A stretch of 64,000 nucleotides of DNA, from assembly GCF_001707755.1 (NCBI RefSeq), contig NZ_MBDL01000008.1, positions 372,001 to 436,000 on the forward strand. Direction: 5' to 3'. The notes under the pieces were generated by a model, which saw nothing but the letters and a program-made list of their open reading frames with translations, was not told the origin of the DNA and ran no database searches. This stretch comes from Acinetobacter celticus. GTDB lineage: Bacteria; Pseudomonadota; Gammaproteobacteria; Pseudomonadales; Moraxellaceae. This document shows positions 45,497 to 56,200 of this stretch, piece by piece. The number at the start of each line of letters is the position of its first letter. The stretch's first letter is position 1. Made by a program: the position numbers and the translations under genes.

Positions 45497-45997
45497 TTAA
45501 TACGCATACGAAGCAATGGCTGTTGCTATGGCCTTGTCTTCATCGTTGACCATCGTCATGCGCATGGTGCATCCTTTACGACCTAAACGTAGTGTTTCTG
45601 CGCGCGCAATAAAGTATTTCCCTCGCCCAGGCGCTAAATAATCGACACGCATGTCGACCGTTGCCAAACGCGATACTTTTTGACTGGTTGCCATTAAATC
45701 TTCAGGTGCGGTGTTTTTATAAAGCTCAGCCATGGCAGAAATACCACCAATACTGTCTAAAAGTGTGGCCGCCACACCACCATGTAAAATCTGAAATGCC
45801 ACATTCCCAATCAAGTTTTCAGCCATTGAAACATGCGCTTCAACCTGACCATCTACCACGCGCATTTGCATACCATTATGCAAATAAAACGGAGAGCTAT
45901 TAAAGGCTTGGCAAATTTTTTCTAAGATCACATCAATTTCAACATGCGAGCCCGAACCAATATTGCCCGTCCAACTTTTTTCTGTACTGCTTGTCAT
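45497..45997 (-). CDS. Hotdog thioesterase, YigI-like
   Basis: The 166-residue single hotdog protein has the active-site helix GNVAFQILHGGVAATLLDSIGGISAM (about residues 67-92) and the strand SRLATVDMRVDYLAPGRG. Both closely recall E. coli YigI (ILHGGVIASALD and MGTIDLRVDYLRPGRG). Such enzymes cleave acyl-CoA thioesters; the native substrate is open. It is divergent from hemB, sharing about 100 bases of promoter region. Confidence 0.85.
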   Translation of the reverse strand: MTSSTEKSWTGNIGSGSHVEIDVILEKICQAFNSSPFYLHNGMQMRVVDGQVEAHVSMAENLIGNVAFQILHGGVAATLLDSIGGISAMAELYKNTAPEDLMATSQKVSRLATVDMRVDYLAPGRGKYFIARAETLRLGRKGCTMRMTMVNDEDKAIATAIASYAY

Positions 45998-46054
45998 CTA
46001 TATGAGTTCCTACCGCAAAAAATCTATTACATTTCACCCAAAAGGTAAATCTAG

Positions 46055-47110
<1,056 letters not shown>

Positions 47111-47131
47111 ACGGATTGTAATCATTCAAAA

Positions 47132-48256
47132 ATGAAAGTTGTTATCATTGGTGCAGGCATCAGCGGTTTATTGTCTGCACTCGAATTCGCTGAACAAGGC
47201 TGTTCTGTCATTATTTTTGATCAGCAACAGGCGGGGCAAGCCGCATCATGGGCGGGAGGCGGTATCCTCTCTCCCATGTATCCATGGCGCTATCCGCAAG
47301 CGGTCAATGCTTTAGCTAAACATGGCAAAGTGCTGTATCAGGCATGGAATGAAAAATTAAAACCTATTTCTGGTATAGATTTTGAAATTCATGAAACAGG
47401 CATGCTGATTTTTGATGAAGCTGATTTTGACCTTGGCTTAAATTATGCCAAACAATTTCAAGAACCGATGCAACACTGTGAATATCTACAACAAGAGCAG
47501 CTTAAACAGGTCAATCCGCGTATTTCAGCACAATTTAAACAAGCCATTTATTTCCCACAAATTGCCAATGTGCGTAATCCACGTCTTTTAAAATCAATTA
47601 TCACCTATTTAAAACAACATCCACGGGTTCAATTTATTGAAAATACATGGGTTGAAAACTTTCAGATTAGAAATCAAAAGATTCAATCCGTTCAAACGCA
47701 AAATGGCCAAATATATGAAGCCGACCAATTTATTATTGCTACGGGCGCTTGGTCTGAACATTGGTCTACGCAACTAAGGTTTTCTATTCCAGTCACTCCC
47801 GTGCAAGGGCAAATGTTACTGTTCAAAGCACCTGAACACTGGTTACCGACCATGTGCATGAATAATGTGATGTATTTAATTCCACGTACAGATGGTCATA
47901 TTGTTTGTGGTTCCAGTATGAATCATCTTGGTTTTGATAAACGTCCATCGACCCAAACCCAACAGGATATTTATAAAGCCAGTATTGCAATGGTGCCTGA
48001 GCTAGAAAATTTTCCAGTGGTCAAGCAATGGGCAGGCTTAAGACCAAGCTCACCAACAGGTGTGCCTTATATTGGTAAAATGCCGAATTTAGAAAATTTG
48101 TGGGCCAATTTTGGTCATTATCGTAACGGTTTATGTATGGGCCCTGCCTCAGCACAACTACTCCGTCAATTAGTTTTAAACCAACCCACAATAGTCTCAC
48201 CCGACGCTTATGACCCAATAAAACTCTTACAGTCAGAAGTAGAAAATGCGGTTTAA
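47132..48256 (+). CDS. thiO: FAD-dependent glycine oxidase-like protein (ThiO family)
   Basis: The 374-residue flavoprotein opens with the dinucleotide motif KVVIIGAGISGLLSALEFAEQGCSVIIFD, then QAGQAASWAGGGILSPMYPWRYP, a ThiO/DAO-type signature. The C-terminus with WAGLRPSSPTGVPYIG and HYRNGLCMGPASAQLL completes the FAD site. ThiO oxidises glycine to iminoglycine for the thiazole of thiamine. No thiS or thiG gene is linked here, so a broader D-amino-acid-oxidase role remains possible. Confidence 0.8.
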   Translation: MKVVIIGAGISGLLSALEFAEQGCSVIIFDQQQAGQAASWAGGGILSPMYPWRYPQAVNALAKHGKVLYQAWNEKLKPISGIDFEIHETGMLIFDEADFDLGLNYAKQFQEPMQHCEYLQQEQLKQVNPRISAQFKQAIYFPQIANVRNPRLLKSIITYLKQHPRVQFIENTWVENFQIRNQKIQSVQTQNGQIYEADQFIIATGAWSEHWSTQLRFSIPVTPVQGQMLLFKAPEHWLPTMCMNNVMYLIPRTDGHIVCGSSMNHLGFDKRPSTQTQQDIYKASIAMVPELENFPVVKQWAGLRPSSPTGVPYIGKMPNLENLWANFGHYRNGLCMGPASAQLLRQLVLNQPTIVSPDAYDPIKLLQSEVENAV

Positions 48257-48276
48257 AATACTCAAAAATGAATATT

Positions 48277-48313
48277 AAAATGGCTTCCATCATTAAAAAA
48301 TGAAGCCATTTTT
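48277..48313. terminator. Terminator between thiO and the epimerase gene
   Basis: aaaatggcttc (48277-48287) pairs with gaagccatttt (48302-48312), with T after and A before, so it can act both ways. Confidence 0.75.
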
Positions 48314-48343
48314 ACAGGTTTTTCATCAAAGAATAAAAAGTGC

Positions 48344-49246
48344 CTAACCCAACAAATTGGCTAAAGCTTCTTTTAAGGTGGGATATTTAAAGCTAAAACC
48401 TGCTTCAGTCAGCGCCTGTGGTTTCACATATTGACCATTTAAAACCAGTTGCGACTGCTCGCCTAATATACATTTAAAAACAAATGCAGGCATGTTTAGC
48501 AAAGGATGTTTCTTTAATTGTTGCGCGGCCAAGATCGAAAATTGGACTTGGGTTACCCGCTCTGGTGCCGTTAAATTAAATACATTGGACTGGGTCTGCT
48601 TGGTCATTAGAAACTCAATAGCACTGAGTACATCTTGAATATGCACCCAAACCACCGGTTGCCGTCCATGTCCAATTTTACCGACTAAATTAAGCCGAAT
48701 CGGCATTAACATTTGTGGCAAAATTCCGCCTTTTGCAGACAATACAATGCCTAAACGAATAATTTTAGTGTTCTGATGTGGAAATTGTAGTGCAGAAGCT
48801 TCCCATTGCTGACACAATTCCGACTGAAAAATAAGCTGATAGGGTGAGTATTCCGTACAAGCATTCAACCATTTTTCTTCAGCATCAATACCGTAATAAC
48901 CCACTGCTGAACCTGAAATAATACATTTGGGTTGAATACGACGCCGTTCTAAATAACGATACAAATTTGTAGTGGTTTCAACGCGACTTTGTATGAGCTG
49001 TTGTTTGCGTTGCTCTGTCCAACGCCCTTTACCAATACTTTCACCTGCCAAGTTTATAACATAATCAATTCTGTCGGTTTTTAGCTCATCCAGTTGCTGA
49101 ATCCACAGCATATCTGGATGATTCGATAATCGAGTACTTTGCCGACTCAAACCAACAACTGCATAATCTTTAGACAGTAAATATTGAATTAAGCGTGTGC
49201 CAATAAAGCCACTTGCTCCTGTAATTAACACCCGTTCTTTCTGCAT
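48344..49246 (-). CDS. TIGR01777-family epimerase (YfcH-like)
   Basis: This 300-residue extended-SDR protein has VLITGASGFIGTRLIQYLL at the N-terminus, VINLAGESIGKGRWTEQRKQQLIQSRVETT (about residues 64-93) and IISGSAVGYYG with the YYG-type active site, the defining run of YfcH. A C-terminal DUF1731-type end reads YVKPQALTEAGFSFKYPTLKEAL. Substrate unknown in all members I recall. Confidence 0.85.
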   Translation of the reverse strand: MQKERVLITGASGFIGTRLIQYLLSKDYAVVGLSRQSTRLSNHPDMLWIQQLDELKTDRIDYVINLAGESIGKGRWTEQRKQQLIQSRVETTTNLYRYLERRRIQPKCIISGSAVGYYGIDAEEKWLNACTEYSPYQLIFQSELCQQWEASALQFPHQNTKIIRLGIVLSAKGGILPQMLMPIRLNLVGKIGHGRQPVVWVHIQDVLSAIEFLMTKQTQSNVFNLTAPERVTQVQFSILAAQQLKKHPLLNMPAFVFKCILGEQSQLVLNGQYVKPQALTEAGFSFKYPTLKEALANLLG

Positions 49247-49313
49247 GGCATTGAACTCTTATTTTAAAAACAATCTACATTATCTATAAAATAAGATGGT
49301 TTTTTATTCAAGT

Positions 49314-49763
49314 TTAATTCGCCCCAAACATTTTCTGCGCCATGCGACGTGCCTGTGGGCCATAAAACCAATAGGTTAGTAAATATAAAGGAATCGCAAT
49401 TAACAACACCATAATCAGTACAACAGTCAAAAACTGCGGCTGTTTTAAATATAAAAGGAAATTCTGCCAAATTTCAGGATCGTTATAAGCAAAAAAGGCA
49501 ATGCCTAATATTTGAAAAGCAACGTTGTAACCCCAAAAAATTAGAGTAAAGCCTAAAGTCATTTTTTTACGTTCCGCTTGTGTCGGCGCACGCTGATTTC
49601 GTTTTAAAAATATAAAAAGTACCCATACCATGGTAACAATATAAGGCACTGCTGTTAAAACACCGCCTACGCCTGTTGGCAACACAGCAGCCAACACACC
49701 GCAAAGACAAGTCAGCACAAAACAAATTAAAAAAAAGATTAGAAAATAACGTTTTAAAGACAT
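49314..49763 (-). CDS. Four-helix membrane protein, Acinetobacter-type
   Basis: The product has 149 residues with four hydrophobic helices (about residues 7-28, 32-52, 72-95 and 112-135) and a basic end, YGPQARRMAQKM. The layout and KRNQRAPTQAERKKMTLGFTLIFWG segment recall the family named ABZJ_00895 in Acinetobacter; that name is from memory. No function is known. It lies on the minus strand, upstream of the epimerase gene by 67 bases. Confidence 0.65.
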   Translation of the reverse strand: MSLKRYFLIFFLICFVLTCLCGVLAAVLPTGVGGVLTAVPYIVTMVWVLFIFLKRNQRAPTQAERKKMTLGFTLIFWGYNVAFQILGIAFFAYNDPEIWQNFLLYLKQPQFLTVVLIMVLLIAIPLYLLTYWFYGPQARRMAQKMFGAN

Positions 49764-49865
49764 CTGAGCGATGACCCTATAAAAAGATTATGACCAGTAT
49801 AAAAAAAAATGAATATTTTTTCAGTTTATTGTCAACCAATGTGAAACTGTATGCGTTATATAGAG

Positions 49866-50043
49866 TACAAGGTCTGTAGCAACCGATGATTTGTACTGGC
49901 ATCCACAATGTTTCGGTGACCTTTTACTTAAAGCAATAAGCTTCGTTTCAGATTTAAGTTTTGAACAGCAGCCAAAACCTAAATTTGAAACAGATTTTTT
50001 GACCGGCGAATTCACCATCACTCGAATCGCCGGTCTTTTATTT
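49866..50043 (+). ncRNA. Candidate structured small RNA
   Basis: Three stem-loops follow each other in about 180 bases. Stem 1: aaggtc (49869-49874) with gacctt (49918-49923), enclosing accga/tcggt and ttgt/acaa. Stem 2: gtttca...gttttg (49945-49963) with caaaac...tgaaac (49973-49991), a 19-base imperfect helix. Stem 3: gaccggcga (50001-50009) with tcgccggtc (50027-50035), followed by ttttatttt, a terminator on the plus strand. A TATATAGAG at 49857-49865 may be the -10. Both flanking genes are on the minus strand, so it is an independent plus-strand unit. No known RNA family recognised. Confidence 0.65.
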
Positions 50044-50137
50044 TCTGTAGCCATACTTTTTGCACAACTAAAAATCTCAAGACATTAAGCATCAAAAATC
50101 TATTCACTCAAAAAGTCCTAGAAGGCTTTGCATTCTT

Positions 50138-51094
50138 TTACGACTGTGCTAAATCTGCTACATAACGGTTACGCCCCAAATTTTTCGCTTGGTACAAATT
50201 GGCATCCGCTAAACTTAAAAAGTTCATTTGACCTCTTTCTTCGGTCGGCAAAATACATTTCACCCCTAAACTTAAGGTCAGCTGATGCGAAACTGGAGAT
50301 GCCTTGTGCGGTAAAGCAGCAACCTTAACCGTCCGCTGAATATTGTCTGCCACCTGTATCGCATTTTCTAAATTGGTTTCAGGCAAAATGATCACAAACT
50401 CTTCTCCACCATACCGTGCCACTAAATCCCGTGGCCGTGCGCAGCAGCTTTCCAACAACTGTGCAATCTGCTGAATACAGGCATCACCAACAATATGGCC
50501 ATTCACATCGTTATATTGTTTAAAATAATCAATGTCCGCAATAATTAAAGACAGTGGCTTTTGCACCCGAATTGAATTCAGCCATTCACGCGAATAATAT
50601 TCATCAAATAAGCGACGGTTCGCGACACCAGTTAAACCATCCTTATAAGAATACTCTTCAAGTTTTCGTTGCATGGCTTTCATTCGGTCTTCTTGACGCT
50701 TACGCGCAGAAATATCAAACATAAAGCCGACTAAGCTATCTACCTCGCCGTTAGGCTTACGCACCACATGTACGACATCGCGAATCCACGTATATTCACC
50801 ATTGGCTTTCAAAGCCCGATAGTCCGCCTCATGATCCAGCCCTGCAATAGATTGAGAAACGCAATAATTAAAAACATTATCACGGTCATCCTCATGCATA
50901 CGGTCAACCCAGTCATGCACGGTCTGCCATGAATCTTGTGACCAGCCCAGTAGCTTTTCAATCTGTGGCCCGATATAGCTAAAAGATTTTGTTTCCCAAT
51001 CAATACTCCATGGAATAGCTAAAGTCGACTCAATGAGTGTTTTATAAATCCTGTTATTCGACAATTCTTCAGAATCAAAATGATGGTTGATCAT
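50138..51094 (-). CDS. Diguanylate cyclase with PAS domain
   Basis: The 318-residue protein has a PAS/PAC sensor (about residues 25-145; DHEADYRALKANGEYTWIRDVVHVVRKPNGEVDSLVGFMFDIS). A short coiled coil follows, then a GGDEF domain starting at DGLTGVANRRLFDEYY. The active site is RYGGEEFVIILPE, intact. Five residues upstream lies RPRD, an inhibitory I-site (RxxD), so product inhibition by c-di-GMP is likely. No membrane segment is seen; it makes cyclic di-GMP in the cytosol. It seems to be transcribed alone. Confidence 0.9.
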   Translation of the reverse strand: MINHHFDSEELSNNRIYKTLIESTLAIPWSIDWETKSFSYIGPQIEKLLGWSQDSWQTVHDWVDRMHEDDRDNVFNYCVSQSIAGLDHEADYRALKANGEYTWIRDVVHVVRKPNGEVDSLVGFMFDISARKRQEDRMKAMQRKLEEYSYKDGLTGVANRRLFDEYYSREWLNSIRVQKPLSLIIADIDYFKQYNDVNGHIVGDACIQQIAQLLESCCARPRDLVARYGGEEFVIILPETNLENAIQVADNIQRTVKVAALPHKASPVSHQLTLSLGVKCILPTEERGQMNFLSLADANLYQAKNLGRNRYVADLAQS

Positions 51095-51425
51095 AACGTT
51101 GCCCCAGCCCTGTGATACAGTCTTTGCAAAACTATTTACGCTTCTGATATTTACAATCAGAACAGTTTTTTTATCTGCTCATCATTCACATATGAGCCAC
51201 CCTGACTTAGGCATTTAGAAATGGAATGCCCAAAACAATTAGTATATTTTTCATACAATACAACAACATTATTTCATAACTGCTGACTTAAAGGAATACC
51301 TTAATTTATTGCACAAAAGAAATGACAAACCAAAGCATATCCAGCAACTCAAGAGGATGATATATAAAGGTTTTTAAGCACCAGACCAAGCATGGGCCGC
51401 TGATAAATTATTTAAAAGGCGTACA
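51095..51425. other. Non-coding stretch before the VOC fossil
   Basis: About 330 A+T-rich bases contain the promoter of the cyclase gene on the minus strand. I see no gene, repeat or RNA in it. Confidence 0.5.
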
Positions 51426-51798
51426 ATGAATCCACTCTACTATTTTAAAATCCAATCACCAAACCCTGCTCGTAAAATTGGGTTTTACAGCCATGTTTTG
51501 GCTGAAATCTCATTAAATTGAAGCCTTACCTATACAGTACTATCAAATTTAAACTGCAACAACGCATGACGGACGATTAGCAGGACCAGCACCGATTCCG
51601 CCAATATATTGTGATACAAATGCATTTACCTGTTCTTTTGAAGTGGAAAACTTTGATGTCACCACAGAAAAAATATTAGCACACAGCGGTCAAGTTACCA
51701 TGGAAAGGTTTGCTCTTCCCAACAAGTGCTGGCAGGACTATTTCATCGATCAAGATTACAATACACTTGGCTTGCTTCAAGTCGGTGCATATGCGTAA
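51426..51798 (+). pseudogene. Decayed VOC/glyoxalase-family gene
   Basis: The first piece, from ATG 51426, reads MNPLYYFKIQSPNPARKIGF then YSHVLAEISLN and stops at TGA. After a frame change the second piece reads GPAPIPPIYCDTNAFTCSFEV, ENFDVTTEKILAHSGQVTMERFAL, CWQDYFIDQDYNTLGLLQ and ends at TAA 51796-51798. Pairs of IQxxNPARxIxFY and a metal-site GYFxDxDxNxLGL belong to VOC proteins of about 120 residues. The middle is shortened and frameshifted, so no intact product can be made. Confidence 0.8.
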
Positions 51799-51973
51799 TC
51801 AAAGCTCTAAACCGCCTATCTACAAAGCAATTCAAGACTCATTCTGTATTTCCAAAAACAAAACGTCTCTGGTATTAAATCGCATCTAAACTAGCGCTTT
51901 CCATTATTATGCTCATTTTATCTGACTAAAATATGCTAAGTTAAATAGCGTAATTTCAACACTTTGGTTCAGC

Positions 51974-53227
51974 ATGACGGTTCGCTTTTTTCATACTTCA
52001 GATTGGCATTTAGGGCAGTTTTTCTATAACCATTCCCGTCATTATGAACATAAACAATTTTTGGGATGGTTACTGCAACAAATTAAACTCAAACAACCGC
52101 ACGCCCTACTTATTGCTGGCGATATTTTTGATGTCATTAACCCTGCATCAGCTGCCCAAAAACAGTTATATCAATTTTTAGCCGATGCACATGATTTAGC
52201 ACCGCATATGCAAACCCTCATGATTGCAGGTAATCATGACTCTGGTTATCGCATTGAACAAGTTGAACCATTATTAGAAAAATACAATGCCAAAACCATT
52301 GGGGTGATTCATAAAAATGCCGAAGGTCAGCTCGATTTAGACCGTTTGATGTTGCCAATTTATGATGAAAATAAAAATATTGTGGCATGGTGTTTGGCCC
52401 TGCCCTTTTTACGCCCTGCAGAAATTACAGGTATCAATGAGCAAACAACCAACAGCCAAACCGCTATTGCCTATTTACATCAGCAACTAATTGCAGAAGC
52501 GAAAAAAAGGAAAAAACCAGAGCAAGCACTTATTTTGATGTCACATGCACATATGCAAGGTGGGGAAACCTCAGATTCCGAACGGCCTATTATTATTGGC
52601 AATGAAGAAGCGCTTTCTACAGCCTTATTTGATGATGCAATTGATTACGTCGCGTTAGGGCATTTACATAAACCCCAAAAAGTGGGACAAGAACATATTC
52701 GCTATAGTGGTTCACCTATTCCCTTGTCTTTTAGTGAAATTAACTATAAACATCAAGTGGTCGATGTCACGCTTAATCCCAATCAAAGCGATACATCCCG
52801 CTATCAATTTGAAGCTATTGGCATTCCTCGTAGTATTCATTTGCACAAAATTAAAGGCGAATTAAATGACGTATTTACTCAACTAAAAGCCTTACCACAT
52901 GGCGAAATTAGCAATATTGACCATCGTGAATATATTGATATTGAATACCATACCTTGACCCCACCGCAGCCAAACTTACGTCAACAACTTGAAGACGCCT
53001 TGCCTAAAAACCGATATAGATTAGTACGCATTTCACGCCAATATTTAGCCACTGAACAGCAAGGTGAAGCCCATGCACAAACATCTTTAGAACCACCTAC
53101 CCCTGAAAAGTTATTCCAACAAATTTGGGATAAAAATGGCTATTCAACTGATGACGCTGTATTAAAAGATTTTCTGAGCCTGATTCAAGATGCTGAAAAA
53201 TCACTTGAAGATGAACAGCATAATTAA
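51974..53227 (+). CDS. sbcD: Exonuclease subunit SbcD
   Basis: The 417-residue Mre11-type nuclease has metal-site motifs: FFHTSDWHLGQFF (I), LLIAGDIFDV (II), LMIAGNHDSGYR (III), MSHAHMQGGE and YVALGHLHKPQ (IV and V). With SbcC it cuts hairpins and protein-blocked DNA ends. The ATG at 51974 gives MTVRFFHTSDWHLG, the normal start. sbcC follows nine bases after its stop, so they are co-transcribed. Confidence 0.97.
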   Translation: MTVRFFHTSDWHLGQFFYNHSRHYEHKQFLGWLLQQIKLKQPHALLIAGDIFDVINPASAAQKQLYQFLADAHDLAPHMQTLMIAGNHDSGYRIEQVEPLLEKYNAKTIGVIHKNAEGQLDLDRLMLPIYDENKNIVAWCLALPFLRPAEITGINEQTTNSQTAIAYLHQQLIAEAKKRKKPEQALILMSHAHMQGGETSDSERPIIIGNEEALSTALFDDAIDYVALGHLHKPQKVGQEHIRYSGSPIPLSFSEINYKHQVVDVTLNPNQSDTSRYQFEAIGIPRSIHLHKIKGELNDVFTQLKALPHGEISNIDHREYIDIEYHTLTPPQPNLRQQLEDALPKNRYRLVRISRQYLATEQQGEAHAQTSLEPPTPEKLFQQIWDKNGYSTDDAVLKDFLSLIQDAEKSLEDEQHN

Positions 53228-53236
53228 GGATTTGCC

Positions 53237-56200
53237 ATGAAAATTTTATCAATACGACTAAAAAATTTGGCATCTCTTGCGGGTGAGCATTTTATCGATT
53301 TTGAGTCTGAGCCTTTGGCTTCGGCTGGTTTAATTGCCATTGTCGGAAAAACAGGTGCGGGTAAATCGACCATTTTAGATGCCATGTGCCTTGCCTTATT
53401 TAATAAAATTCCACGTTTAAAAGACAGCGACGGTAAACTACAAGACGTAGATGGTTCCGAGCTTTTAACCAATTCTCCTTTAACTGTGTTACGACGTGGC
53501 ACAGCGCATGGTTTCGCAGAAATTACCTTTGTCGCACAAGATCAAAAATGCTATTTGGCGCGTTGGGAACTCAAACGTTCACGTGAAAAAGCCGATGGTA
53601 AATTACAAAGTGTGCAACGTTATTTAAAGTGCCTCACCGATGGCGTGGTTGTTGCAGACAAGGCCAAGGCTGTAGATGCCAGTATTCTTAAAATTACGCA
53701 ATTGAGCTTTGAACAATTCACCCGTGCTGTACTTTTGGCGCAATCTGAAGTGACAGCATTTTTAAAAGCGCGTGACAATGAACGTGGTGAATTACTTGAA
53801 TATTTGACCAATTCTTCAATTTTTGGAAAAATTGGCCAATTGGCATATGAAAAAACCAAACAAATCATCAATCAACGTAAAGAACTTGAAAATGTACTGG
53901 GTCATATCGAAATTTTGTCTGATGAACAAATAACTGAATTATCCAATCAATTTCAACAGGTAGAAGCCGATTATAAAAAGTTAGAGACTCAAAAAATACA
54001 ATTAGACAAACAACAGCAATGGTTTGAGCGAAAGCAAAAACTGGATAGCGAAATCATTCTCAAACAACAATTTGTAGATACACAGCTCAAAGCCCAACAA
54101 GATATAGCCCCAGAACGTGAACGTTTAAATCGCTTAAATCTATTTTCGAGTATTCGTCCTAGTGTGTATCAACAGCAACAATTGCTTAAGACTAAACAGC
54201 AACTTGCGCCACAAATTCAACAGCAACAACAGCTTTTTAATAACATACAAAATTTATTTAAAACTGAACAATCCAACTTCACCCAAGCTGAAACCGCTGT
54301 CAATGAATTGCAGAAATTTGAAAGTACACACTTTGAAGCAATCAATCAGGTACGCCATTGCAATACTGAGCGTGATCGGATTGGGATAGAATTTAAAAAT
54401 ATTCAGGCAAAATTGAATGAATGCAAATACGCTAAACAACCGTTACTAAAGCAACAATTTGCACTTGAACAACTGCTTCAACAAACTTCCGGACAACGGT
54501 CGAATTTAAGTCAGCAACTTGCAGAAACACAGCAGTTTAGCAGTCTAGATAAAGGCCTCTCTGCACATTTACAACAACTTGAAAAATTTATTCAACACTA
54601 TCAAAACATTGAAAATCAATTGGGAAGTTTAGCCCAAGCTGAAAGTAAATTAACCACGCACAAAGCTCAACTGCAACACGCTATTGATCAATTTGGAACG
54701 CTTGAACAACTTGAAAACCAAATAGAACAAATGCGTCAGCACCGTGATTTAAAAATCAATCAACGCAATCAATTGGATGTCATTCAACAAAACCTAACAC
54801 AACTTTTTGACTTACAAACCGAATTGCAACAAGGTCAAGACACGTTAAAAATCACATCTGCTCAATTTCAACAGCTGGAAAAAAATACTTTCAATACTGA
54901 GCAAGATTTCCAATTTGCCAAAGACGCTCATCTAAAACTACAAGAAATTTTGCAACAACAACGCTTACTTCATGCTGAAAATATTGAACATTTACGCACA
55001 GAACTGCAAGACAATGAACCTTGTTTAGTCTGCGGTAGCACCTCGCATCCGTATAAGGTGAATGATTCTGCCGTATCTAAAGCCCTCTTTGAATTGCAAC
55101 AGCAACAAGAGCAGCAAGCGAACATTAAAGAACAAGAATGTTTTAAAATTTGGCAACAGTCGCAAAACAATCTGACCAAACTCAATACAGAATTGGAACA
55201 ACTTAAATCCGCCATTCAACATAATGTTGATAAAGTTGCAACTATTCAAAAAGTATTACAAGAACAAACTAAAACGGCAGATATTGAACTCAATTTCATG
55301 CAATCATCCGCTGAAATTACGGCGCAATTTCAGCAAATTAAACTGCACTATCAGCTCGATATTCAACAGTTTGAAACTCAATCGAATCAATGGATGCAAA
55401 GCATTAAACATCAACAGCAATTGATGCAAGACATTCAACAAGCCGAACATTTAATTCAAACCGCACAAAATTTACAGAGCCAAGTTCAACATCTTGTGAA
55501 CTGTCTAAATGATGCTGAAAAAATACAATGGCAACAGCAAAGTGTGGTGAGTGCCCAAAAAGTTTTTTCCCAATTAAATCATCGTTCACAACAACTCGAG
55601 CAGTTTGAACAATTATCTAAGCAATTGGATAGAATGAATCAAGAACTGCATACACTGAAACTCAATCTTGAAAATACTAATCAGCACATTAGTGACACAA
55701 CTCAAAGCCTGAATGACATCAAACTCAAGGGACAGCAGAACACTGAAACGGCTTATCATTTAATTCAACAGATGACCGGTTTAACCGATGTAAAGCCGAA
55801 CGAATGGTTAAACCAACATGATAGAAATCGTCAGCAGATGCAGAGCCACTTCCAACAACTGAAACAAAGTTTTGAGCAACTGCGTACCCAATTTGATCAA
55901 GAAAAAAATCAGCTAGAGCAGCTTAACGTCCAGTTACAGCAAAATCAGAACAGTACCAATCAGGTGAACCATGACATTCAGCAGTGGCTGATTCAGCATG
56001 CAGATTTTCAGCCTCAAGATTTAGAACAGTTGGCGCAAATTAGCCCTATTCAAGAGCAGCAAATTCGTCAGCAATTGCAAAATGCTGAGCGACTGTTGAA
56101 TGAAGCCAGCGCTGCGCTCAAAACCATGCAAGAGCAACTACATGAACATCTTGCGCACCAATCTGAAATTGATTTAGCACAGTTACAACAACTGATTTTA

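Noticed and set aside
49821..50088. Two opposing short open frames in the intergenic gap
   Set aside because: Both pass through all three hairpins and the terminator; a structured RNA explains the conservation-like symmetry better.
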